DNA of 64,000 nt from Sarocladium kiliense (lineage: Eukaryota > Ascomycota > Sordariomycetes > Hypocreales > Sarocladiaceae). The stretch is from assembly GCA_030734395.1 (NCBI GenBank), contig JAUZTG010000016.1:868001-932000 (forward strand). Direction: 5' to 3'. Positions 21,862 to 32,034 of the stretch are shown here, one piece after another. Every line of letters begins with the position of its first letter. Within the stretch, counting starts at the first letter, position 1. The notes under the pieces were generated by a model. The model saw only the letters and a program-made list of their open reading frames with translations. It ran no database searches and was not told the origin of the DNA. The position numbers and the translations under genes are program-made.

Positions 21862-23436
21862 TTACCAGTCTTCTTGCCCCTGTGCGTGGTTGGCAAATTT
21901 ACTTCTCGCTCGGATCTTCCTGCCCCAGAAGTACAATAGCCATGGAATCACCGTCAACAGAAGACCTAGGCCACCTAGCAGCGACCCTGTACCCTGGATA
22001 CCTAGGCTTTGTATCATCATACCAGTCACGAGAGGGAAAATTCCTGATAGCATGTTTCGAAACATGCTCTGCGCAGCCATGGCAGACGAGGCATAGGCCT
22101 GGTACGAGTCGGCCAGATAGTTGAAGACTGCGACGTAGATGCTGAAGACACCTACAGTGAGGCAGCCGATTGCGAGTACCGGGGATGCCCAGTGAATACT
22201 TGTCCGCGCAGTCCATCCAAACCAGAAGAGGCCTATGGGGAGCATGATAGACAGCATGCATGATGGTAAAAGTCGGTCCTCTGGCGTCGGTCTGCCACTG
22301 TGGCTTCGTCTCGGAAAGACAGCCTTGACCCAGAGGTGCTGGAATGAGATGAGTGCGGCTCCAATCATTGATCCCACGATAACAGCAGCATAGACAGCAC
22401 CAACCTGCATGTTATCGAACCCATACACGGATCGAAATACAATCCCAACGCTCGAGAATTGCATGTAGAGAACGGACCATGCGAATGCCACCCACATAGA
22501 GAACCAGAACACAACTGGCTCGGTCAAGAGAAGACGCAGCGGCAATGCATAGGCCCGCCAGATGATGTTGACATCGAATTTAGATGGTTGGGACGCGGCG
22601 TCCACACGGTAACTGACACTCGGCACGCCGCGGTCTGCGGCATTACTTCTGTTCAAAGCACGACAGTACCGATTGAGGATAACGTTCGTCCGGGTCTCAC
22701 GATAGAAGAAGGTGGCGTAGACGACTGCTGCGCCGATGAGAATGATCTGTAGCCAGAAGATCCATCGCCAGCCCAGGCTATCCACAACTGCGCCGCTGAC
22801 CATTGGCCCCAAGCCCGTTCCAATCATGATAGAAAGTGAGTACATGGCCATGGGCATGTTGCGATCTTCCTTGCGGAAGACATCGCCAATGACACCGCCC
22901 ATCACAGTCACATAGACCGCTGCCGAACTGCCAACGATAAACCGCGAGGCCAGCATACTGCCTAGGTTCTGTGACAAGGCACATCCTAAAGTCCCAAGTA
23001 CCAAGGCGATGCCGGAGCCGAAGAAGATCCAGTATCTGCCGTACGCCTCGCTCACGGGCGCCAGAACCATTGGCGCGAACGCGAAGCCGGCAACATAGAG
23101 AGTGATGCCTGCGTTGAATTGAACATCGGTAACATCCCAAGCCCTACGCAGCGGCTCTGACGACAAGGCATATGCACCGGCCGAGTAGGAAGCCAGCATC
23201 GATACCATGAAGGGACCGCCGAGAACGAGAAGCTTGACGGTAGGCGACCATAGATATGGGGACTGGAACCGAGACCTCAATGCTGCATCGATGCCGTGAC
23301 TGAAGGAGAAGGATGGGTCGAGGGCTTTCTCATCGAGCAAGACTGGATTCGCGGCCTTTTCTGTTTGCACATCTTGGAAGTCGTCATCCAACGGAGGCTG
23401 CTGGCCTTGGAATTGCGGTTCAGCATGTTGCGACAT
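21862..23436 (-). CDS. MFS transporter, DHA1 family (polyamine/multidrug exporter-like)
   Basis: A single exon of 524 residues starting at the ATG at 23436. A 75-residue polar N-terminus precedes 12 membrane segments. Marks of the Tpo1/Flr1-type DHA1 branch are LAPVSEAYGRYWIFF (motif A), RFIVGSSAAVYVTVMGGVIGD, GTGLGPMVSGAVVDSLGWRW (antiporter motif C) and FFYRETRTNVIL before the central loop. The likely role is proton-driven export of drugs, polyamines or metabolites at the plasma membrane. The neighbouring phosphatase is on the same strand, but no functional link is visible. Confidence 0.92.
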   Translation of the reverse strand: MSQHAEPQFQGQQPPLDDDFQDVQTEKAANPVLLDEKALDPSFSFSHGIDAALRSRFQSPYLWSPTVKLLVLGGPFMVSMLASYSAGAYALSSEPLRRAWDVTDVQFNAGITLYVAGFAFAPMVLAPVSEAYGRYWIFFGSGIALVLGTLGCALSQNLGSMLASRFIVGSSAAVYVTVMGGVIGDVFRKEDRNMPMAMYSLSIMIGTGLGPMVSGAVVDSLGWRWIFWLQIILIGAAVVYATFFYRETRTNVILNRYCRALNRSNAADRGVPSVSYRVDAASQPSKFDVNIIWRAYALPLRLLLTEPVVFWFSMWVAFAWSVLYMQFSSVGIVFRSVYGFDNMQVGAVYAAVIVGSMIGAALISFQHLWVKAVFPRRSHSGRPTPEDRLLPSCMLSIMLPIGLFWFGWTARTSIHWASPVLAIGCLTVGVFSIYVAVFNYLADSYQAYASSAMAAQSMFRNMLSGIFPLVTGMMIQSLGIQGTGSLLGGLGLLLTVIPWLLYFWGRKIRARSKFANHAQGQEDW

Positions 23437-24861
23437 TGCTTGTGATCAGTCTGATTGGTATCGACCGTGAAGTATTATTGCGTGTCTCCAGTCTACGCGC
23501 GGCAGTCTTCACACGAGGGAAATGGTTTATTGCAGCGAGTGAGGGTCAGGATGACTTAGGGGAGTTTATTCCCGGAGAATCCTGTGATCGGCAAGCGGCC
23601 CCTACTAACATGGCCAAGTCCGAAGGGCGCAGACCGTCTCGAAAAGCTGCCGAGATGGATGTTTCTCCCCTCTAGCGCGGCTTCTCGTACGAACAGAGGT
23701 CTGATGAACCTGGCTTTCCTACAAACGGCCGATACTCGGTGATGGTGCTTGGTAAGCTCGGCCAGGAGGACTCCGGGGTATTGCTCCGCAGCAGGCCTTC
23801 CAAGCAGCGCTTCCGAGTTTCCATTACTGTTCTTCCATCTTAGCCTTGTGTGTGATTGGATCGAGTGAACGGCAGCAGCCGCTACTAGCCGCAGCCAATG
23901 GCTTAAATCCTGAGTCTATGTTGTCGAGGTGCTGGAGTATAAGTCGTGAGTACCGAGGTCTTCGGCCCGCGCAATACAGGCATCCTGATTGGTCGGGCTG
24001 TCCATATTCACTGAGAGCTCGGCCTTGACCCATTTTGCTCTCCATCCTATCTTGGTGCTACTGTGCAATTTGTATGAGGCGCGTAGTAGCCTCTGGATTA
24101 TGTGTGTGTTGGGTACAAGCCGTAATCATACCGGTGGGCAGATTGCGGAGATAGTTTGATGGAATACCACCACTGCCACAGCAACTGAACTGAAGGCAGC
24201 CGAATGCGACCGCACCGCATACGTCCATTGGTTACCGTAGATGAAAGAAATCATCTCTGGAACCTAACATACACCAGCAGCCCCTGATTCAAGGCTCCGA
24301 TGTTTGCCAGCACGTCAGGTATTAGACAAGTGAGACGTGTTTGCTGATAGTGCGAGCACCTCAAGAATTCACGTGGCATGCCAGGCTCGAAAGGCAATTG
24401 CAATTGAGAAAGGCCACACTGGAAACACCTCAATCAAAACGTTATGCCTGAAGCGCCTGCTCAATGTTGCCACCTATTTTTGTCGGAGCCTTGATGTCGA
24501 GGTTGCCTTGCTGCGCCGCGTAACACGACAGGACGAGTATGCGGCACCGAGACAACATCAGGCTCTGCTTTCAGCTTTGGGGTCACTGATCTGCGTCTGC
24601 AGAAACCCCTCAGCCTCCCGGACTCTTTCCACTGCCGCGATGATCTGGTTTTCTCTTTCTCTCTGTCTCTCTCCATCTCTCTCTCTGTCTGGATCTCTCT
24701 ATCTCTCTTGCTCTCTCGCATTGAAAAGACTCGGAGTCCTTGATGTATGACTATCACATCAATGAAGTCGCCTAATCGCTTGCTTTATGTAACCCTTCAG
24801 GGCCGCGTCACGACAGCTCATTACCGTTGCTTTCACGGACCACAAAGGGGGCAATTAAATC
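23437..24861. other. Intergenic region with a pyrimidine-rich tract
   Basis: This is a divergent 1.4-kb gap between the MFS pump and the second DUF3176 gene. I see no gene. A strong CT tract occupies about 24650-24718. Confidence 0.5.
24650..24718 (+). repeat. CT-rich simple repeat upstream of DUF3176 copy 2
   Basis: About 70 bases are almost pure C/T with a TCTC period, broken by a few G and A. The tract lies 144 bp before the start codon and may be a promoter or leader pyrimidine stretch. Confidence 0.7.
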
Positions 24862-27131
24862 ATGCAGGAAAACACAATGGGTTCTGGTCCCGGCACAATT
24901 GATAATGACTTTTCTGCCACGCGTGGAAGTGATGACGATATGCCACAAGGCGAAGCCACAGTCGATCCCACTGATCGATCAGATGCCTCAACAATTCAGC
25001 AAAGCACGACTCACGATGACGAGGCGGACTTCCGAACACAGCAAAACTCCACATCCAAGTTTCTCACACCAGAAGAACCCGATGGAGAGAGAAAAAGGCC
25101 GTCACCCAAGCCACGAACAACACTGTATACTCTATGCGCAGACGCCGGATCAGTCCTCCTACCTTTGGCCCTACTTGGGTTCCTGCTAGCAGTCCTACAG
25201 CTTCACGGAGACGAAGCAAGTAACCAGTCACTTGCAAGATGGCAAAATGCGATTACGGTGGTAAGTAACTTCATTCGCCGCGAAATCACGAATGATGGAG
25301 GACATGCATCTTCAGATCAAGGGCTGACCCATCCGCTTCTCAGCTAGCCACTGTGTTCCCCATCGCTTTCGCTGCCGTCATCGGACGTTTGACGTATGAG
25401 ATTGCTCGTTGGAAGCTTGAAAAGGGTGCTACTGTTGGCGTTTTGGAGCAACTGCTCGGAAGCCGAACATTTGGAGGGACCCTCTTGACTCAATTCAGCA
25501 TCGGGTTCAATCCTCTGGGCTGTGCACTATTTTTCCTTTGGGCGTTTTCTCCTTTGGGTGCACAATCAATTCTTCGGCTTCTGGCCCTTGATATCGACAA
25601 AACGACACATACCACAGACATCATCTACCAGGATACCGAGTCGACACAGGGTCTTACACGCATTTCACTCAGGCCTATAGGTGAGGATGCAGCCCAGAGG
25701 CAAGCAGTGTGGAAATATCTCGGCAACCGCTTGGGCACGCTTTTGTTGGCACCAGAAGGTGCACAAGAAAGCAAAATGGATCTTTGGGGCAATGTGAAGA
25801 TTCCTTTCCTCGAGAGCGCTCAGGACGATGGCAGTTGGCAAGAGACGACCTCGGACCTTGAGCGCGAGAGTTTTACATCTCTTGCCGGTATTCCGTTGAC
25901 GGCGATACCAATTGGCAACAGTTCTTTCGCTCTCGAATCTTCGTACCTGGATCTTGATTGCAAAAACATCACCACTAAAGAGGCGAACGATCTCCTGGAT
26001 CCATACCCGCCGCAATTTAGGGGAGATCTCACCAACATCACTTGGCCAGATGGCAACCATGACGTTTACTACTTCAAGGATCACGAGTTCAAGAATGGAA
26101 CCTGGCATGGCGTTAGCATGTTCTCCAAAGGCAAAGGGGCCAGCGGACCGAGCCTATGGAGCATAGCCGTCGACCGCTTCGTTGACAATTACTGGCGCAA
26201 CGGCAGTAAACATACCGAACATGCAGGGCTGCACAGTCCTGCCTTGTTCCGAAGTGAAAGCGGGATAACAATGGAATCAACGAGGCTGCTGCTGCAGGCT
26301 GAATACGCGAGGCGCTTCCCGATTGGCCATGAGTCGGTGCGCACGATCGTGACTTGCAATGTTAGGCAGGCCTATGTTGAGTCTCGCATTGAATGCCAAC
26401 GTCAAGATGGAACGCCAGCAACCTGCTCAGTCGTGCAACAGCGTCGGTCCCAGCGAGCACACGCACCGGAAACGATTTCGCATTTCTCATTCCCCGAGGC
26501 ATTCTGGTCTTTCACCAAAGACTTGCCAGCAGCGACATACACCGGTCATTCAGGGAATTACGATATATTCAATGCTTACCTTCGTGATCCTACTGCGATA
26601 GGACCGAACCCCTTCAAAGGCGGCTATGAACAAGACGATCCAAGTGCGGAATGGCCTACCAAGGACCTCAAGACCATCAGCAGGAGATTTTCGCAGGTTT
26701 TGAATACATGGATGGTTCTTGGTTCCTTCAGTCAACAAGCCGGATTCTCTGGTGGAGACATCGGTATTGAGCCCAACCTGACAACGACTGCCGAAGTTGC
26801 CAGTCAGGTCCAGCGATATCGCGTATCCAAACTCTGGATTGCCTTGGGTATACTATCTTGCATTACATTCCTTATAGGCGGTGTTGCCAGCGTCGTCTTT
26901 GCCAGTCTCGCAGATGGGCCTGAGGTCCTTGGCTACGTTTCCACAGTCATGCGTGACTCAAAGAGGCTTGACCTGGATCCTGTGGTCAGCTCTATGAGAG
27001 GTATCGATATAAGCAAGCTGTACAAGGGGCTCCGGCTTCGTTTCGGATACGACGAGACACTCAGTGGGCTCCCGGTTCTGGGTGTTGGGCGAGAGGCGGA
27101 AATGACGCCTATCAGTAAACAGGCCAAGTGA
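24862..27131 (+). CDS. DUF3176 domain membrane protein (copy 2)
   Basis: Two exons, 24862-25260 and 25344-27131, joined by an 83-nt intron (GTAAGT...CTCAG, phase 0), give 728 residues. The N-terminal 90 residues are polar and probably disordered. Then follow ADAGSVLLPLALLGFLLAVL, the DUF3176 core (VFPIAFAAVIGRLTYEIARWKLE, QFSIGFNPLGCALFFLWAFSPLG), a long extracytosolic region with sequons (NITTKE, NITWPD) and Cys pairs, and a final helix (LWIALGILSCITFLIGGVASVV) before a short cytosolic tail. It is a paralogue of the protein at 17405-19629 but has different intron positions, so this is not a recent tandem duplication. Function unknown. Confidence 0.86.
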
Positions 27132-28680
27132 TCGACCGGGAGGCGATATTTCGTGCCAAGGATATAATACTGCGTAGCTCCTCGTATGCTGCTCCGACAA
27201 GACACCAAGACCAAGGCCTGGCCACTTAAGTAGACGAGGGTTAGAAGAAAGAGAACAAGGCCATTGACTATATGGCCTGGCTTTGTGGCACAATCTAGCA
27301 CATACGACCATACCTAGTAGAATACACGGGATCCCGTCCGCTCTCCCATAGTTAAACTGCTAAGGGGCTGATTAGTAGTTGGGTCGGTGACGACCAGCGA
27401 ATACCGGCTGTTGTATGTTTTTTTTTTCCTGCTCTTTTTGCCATTGTCTTTTTGCTCTGCAGGTGTGGTGAAGTGTTGATATTCCACCGGCCCTCTAGAA
27501 GTGACTGATGGAGTCGTGCGTGGCCGATCCCAGAGCCATTACCCAACCAACGTCCGAGAACCACTCCAACACAACACAGATCACAACAAAAGATCGGGAG
27601 GGATCACTCGAAGGCACGGTAATCGAAATGAACATTGTCCACTATTTTTGTCTTCCTTCACTCGTGTCAGAAAGCTTCAACACGAAGGTGCATGAGGTCG
27701 TGATCGTCCCAGTGTGTTTAGCCAGCTTGTCCAAGTCATCGCACTACTGCCGTCATGCCATATCCTCAGTTATTCCAACCAAAACACACAGAAGAATCGA
27801 GCCTATTGTAATTCCTTCATCTATTCTATCTCATCGTGTGTACTAGGTCTAACGGAGTTCTCATGTGGTGAAGAACACGCGGAGAGGGCGGGAAGCGTCG
27901 GAGATCAGGTAACCAACGAATGTGGATGGGTTATGGCAGACATCCGGCAGATAACGACCCGATCCCATTGCTTAGCTAGTATGCGCTTCACGACGTGCAA
28001 TTCAGATCCGAACAACGGATGCCTTCATCCGTCCTGACGGACTGCTTCAGGGCTTGGGGTGGGCTGGGCTCACTTGCCACGAGAACCACCGAAGGGGCGA
28101 CATTCGGCAGCCAGTACTTCATGCTGACTCTCCCAGATATGCATAGTTCGTAGGCCCTTCAGCTTCAGTAGCATTGTCTGAGGTCTCGTGTCTGAGGAGA
28201 ACATGAGTGGCTCGGAGAAGCAACCTGTTATGGCTTGAGGGCTTCTGAGACGAGGCTCCATCTGGCAAGGACCGCGGTGATTTTGTATGCGTAGATGCAT
28301 CAAGATCCAAGGCTCGCAATCATTCATAATGGCCAGCTTTTACGACTAGTATGCCACCTAGAAACTTGATTGCTCGATGGTAGTGTCCCCGCGAGTCAAT
28401 GACTTCCCATCACCATCACATCAGTGTTTGACGTTGGCCACCCTAAATCGTGATTAACCACTGAACCTCGGTGTTGGTCCACATAACATGAGCCTGTGAC
28501 ACTTTCTAAACGTCTGTTACGATCGAGATACGCGCGCATCTTGGTCACATTCAATGATGAGTGAGGAGGTCAACAGTGAACCTCTATAAGACGCAGATTG
28601 TTTGGCCACCCGCTCGACTTCTATCCATCCTGTAAGTACCATTGAGTGAGAATCCTAGGCCCATCACAAAGAATTTAGTA
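27132..28680. other. Intergenic region
   Basis: No supportable gene in 1.5 kb. Overlapping frames at 27501-28037 lack domains. Just before the 2EXR gene, a GTAAGT at 28632 and a TTTAG ending at 28679 could be a leader intron. Confidence 0.45.
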
Positions 28681-29478
28681 ATGGCTACTTCCAAATCATT
28701 TAGGCTTTTGCCAACTGAGATTTGTCAGTTCATGTAGGGGATGGCTCTGTGTGAACCTCGCGTCGTCATCCCCCTCGCTCGCCCTACCAAGATGGAGCAT
28801 GCCCGTCCAGGTTTCCCGGTCCCAAAGTTCACGACTATCTGCTCGGACTCACGTAACACACTCAGAAGAAGTGATGCCAGATTGCTGCCTGCCTCGAAGC
28901 GATACTCTCTATTCTCCTGCGATCCATACATTGACACCATTGTCATCGCTGCTGATCCGGACTGCCATATCAAGACCAGCGCATATTATGCAGCAGACTA
29001 CAGAATCTTATGGCACCTAAGCATCGTCAGCAACGACTTTTTCACTCTAAGGGCAGACGAACCCCTGAATCTCGGCCATGCCGGTCTCGTTCCACTCCTC
29101 CCAACCTCCCTGATCCACTTCATCTATAACGCCGCCCTGCATCAACTCCAGCTCGTCACTCTCCTTATGACAGAGACGCAATTCAATACATTCACTCCTG
29201 ACCCCACGCTACTGTCCAGATTGAGACGCCCTCACATCGAATCGCCCGTTTTGGTCCACAGCTTCGCACTCATCAGGAAGATCGCAATGCAAGCTATGGA
29301 GGATTTGAATGCTTACGCGAACTGCCGTCTGACACATGATACGATATCAAGGCTTGGCAACAAACCTGCCGAACTGCCGATGCCATACGCGTACAATAAA
29401 TCCATGGAAGGACTTGTGCTCGCTTGCGAAGGAGAAGCCAATCTTATGCCTCTTGTGCGTTGTCATTGCATCTTGTGA
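28681..29478 (+). pseudogene. 2EXR-domain gene interrupted by an in-frame TAG at codon 19
   Basis: From the ATG at 28681 the frame reads FRLLPTEICQFM, then TAG (28735-28737), then GMALCEPRVV, and stays open for 246 further codons to 29478. The 2EXR domain normally has LP-E-R---IW--AL--PRVV, so the stop sits exactly on the conserved Trp. The downstream part keeps the rest of the domain (FTTICSDSRNTL, then FSCDPYIDTIVIA). A single-base TGG to TAG change explains this. Possible readings are a young pseudogene, a sequence error, readthrough, or RNA editing of UAG. A product starting at the ATG at 28741 would lack the domain's first part. 2EXR proteins are expanded in fungi and of unknown function. 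Confidence 0.7.
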
Positions 29479-29605
29479 GAGTCCGTTCCGACACATTTCG
29501 GACAACTTCGGCATCTATCCGACATACAAATCTCGCCGCGTCGTTCAATAGTTGATATGCAAAAAGTCAAGACACAATGGCAAAAAGAACACTCAATGTG
29601 ATTCG

Positions 29606-32034
29606 TCATCTCCAATACTGTGCGGCCCTCCCTTGTGGCAAAGGCTGCTCCGTTGACACCTCCAACTTCCCCGTCCAGAAGAAATGGGGCTCGCCAAGTT
29701 TCACTTGCTGTACGCCCGCAAGCCTTTTCAATGAAGCTAATCTAGCTCTGCCCTCGAGGCGATATTGCTTGAGCACGTCGAGAACATCCTTCATACTCTC
29801 CAGTTCAGTCTTTGGCGGCGCTTTCAGCTCAAGTGGCATGATGGCCATCGTCCAGGCAGTGTGGAAGATGTATGATCCTGCTGGCGCACCAGCACGGAGC
29901 TGAGATGGAGACGCCAGGCCGACGCCGTCGCAAACGTTATGCACCCGAACCAATCGTCGGTATTGATAAAGTGCAGAATTAGGGGCTGAATCCTTTGGTC
30001 CAAGCCAAACTTTACAAGAGAAGGACTTACCTTCCCAGTCGCCCTCAAAGGGGACATATTCTTCGTCGCAATCCGACAGATCCGTAGTGGCGTGAACGGG
30101 ATTGGGTGTAACACTCTCGGCCTGCCCAGACCCGCGTTCATGTCTCACCATGACCTGCGACTTTTCGTATTGTTCCCCTTCAAAGAAGGAAAAGCCTTGA
30201 TCTCCGTTATTCATGAGATTTTCCGCATCCAGGTCTTCCGCAGCCGAGAAGCCCTCCTCCATTGGATCGGGCTCGAACTCTAACCGAAGATGTCGCAGTC
30301 CGCTTAGTAGGTCTGGGGCTCTCCGGGAAGATGTAGATGACGATGCTACTTTCTGGATCGCTCGCTCTTGCTCAGACAATAGTCTCAGAAAGTCAAGTAA
30401 GCTAACTATCAATGGACCAGATGACCTTCGCGGGACGTGCGTAAGGATGAGTGAGGTCAACCGAGGGTTCATGTCCGGGATGAAGGCACCACGAAAGAGA
30501 CTCTGGATCCGAGGCAGGATGGTCCTTTCGGCCAGATATATGCGCGACAAACTGGAGAAACCCTCTACAGTAAGATCCAATATTCCCGTCACGAGGGAGT
30601 GGTGGATCCTCAGTACCCTGAGATTGGAAGAAAAAACCGGACGAAAGATATCAGCAGCGCCAACAGTACCAACAAGATTTGATGTAATGGGCCAATGACC
30701 TTGGGTATGCCACGAAGGCAGTAGTGACATTGAGTCGCATGCCAAGTACTCAAGCTGCCCATTACTTGTCCTCAGTAGTCGCTGAAGTCCAGCAGCGGAT
30801 AGTGCGTTGTTGGACAGATCCAAGTGCGTGAGTCCACGCGTGGTAGGAGCGCCAAACGAAGATAAATGATCATGCTGTGAGGACAGCATCTGAAAAATAT
30901 CATCTGGTGTGTCTCTACGAATACGCTCTCTACCATTTGCGCGGAAGACATGATACTCTTGAAGTCCAAGTTGTGCATCAGCCATATAGGCTGGTGAATC
31001 GATGAAGAACCTCTCAGGGTGATTGAAGTTCTTGCTCCATTGAGATTCACGAATCTCTATGAAGGGACCGGAATACTCGCTACCTCCCTCTAGGGTGACG
31101 AGCTTTCCTTCGGTGTAGAAATACCCCGGATTTCGCAAGTCCGTCTTTGGGAAGCACTTGTCTCTCAGGAGGGGAACGATTCGATCGGTAGCGCGATTTA
31201 AACTGAGGTCTAGACTCCAAAGCCTTAACCCGTAGCACTGCGCCAGGAACTTCAACGACGCGTCATCAAGCTCTCTGTCCCGCAGCTTCAATATGCGAAG
31301 ACTGGGCAACAACCCAGGATGAAGTAGAGACTTAACAGATCCAGGAACGGCAGAGATGTCCAGGTAGACCAGCCTACTCAGCAACGGAGACGAAAAGAAG
31401 TTACCGGGTAGCTCGAATGGACAATCGGCGATGCTAAGAAGCAATGGCGAATGTTTGCTATCCGCCGATCTCTCACCGATGAGAAAGCCAAGATCGAGGT
31501 CTATGTGGCCATCTAGCAAGATACTCTCCGTGTTCGGAAGTAACAGCAAAGCTCTTGCAAAACTGAGCTGCAGATTCTGATCATGGCGGTCTGAAGCGAA
31601 GTGGTAGCTTTCTTTGGCAAAGTGAGTTGCGTCCAACACCCGAACTAGGGACCGGGCCGCTGGACGGATGGTGCTGAGCTTGTTGAACACGAAGTCAAAC
31701 CACCAACTAACATCTAAAGTCGAGTCAATGACAACGAGTCAGCGCAATCAGATATCATCATAAATTCAGTAGTGAGTAGGCTAGAAGAGCCCATACGTGC
31801 ACGGTCTCAATGTCGCAGATCAAGCTTGGGATAGGACTCACCATCACTGGGATCCAGACCAGCAAGGCGCACCGTTTTGAGCGGATTTTCCCACAGACGT
31901 GGAGCAAAGATGCGCCAGAAGTGTCTATTGACGAGGCTCAGGCGCCAGTAGTCCCGGAAGTTTACATAGGGCGCCACCAAAGCCAGCCAGTCTGGCCGTG
32001 CAGTAGCTTCCTCGTAGGAAGGCAGTCCCGCCAT
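29606..32034 (-). CDS. F-box-like / leucine-rich repeat protein
   Basis: Two exons on the minus strand: 32034-31842 and 31713-29606, giving 766 residues. The 128-nt intron is phase 1 (GTGAGT...TTTAG). The N-terminus (MAGLPSYEEATARPDWLALV...) leads into an F-box-like segment with NRHFWRIFAPRLWENP. Leucine-rich stretches follow: LPSLRILKLRDRELDD, LWSLDLSLNRATD, GLTHLDLSNNALSAAGLQRLL. A likely substrate adaptor of an SCF ubiquitin ligase, though no Skp1 contact can be proven from sequence. A GTAAGT near 30026 could start an optional small in-frame intron; I left that frame whole because it stays open. The gene is convergent with the 2EXR gene 127 bp away. Confidence 0.82.

Noticed and set aside
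28632..28737. Reading the TAG at 28735 as the end of an intron acceptor, starting from GTAAGT at 28632
   Set aside because: Such an intron would delete FRLLPTEICQFM, which aligns with the first part of the 2EXR domain in the same frame as the rest; a substituted Trp codon explains more.
30002..30046. Possible small intron in the F-box/LRR gene (GTAAGT donor near 30026)
   Set aside because: The frame is open straight through, and no good acceptor follows the CTAAT; I left the exon whole.
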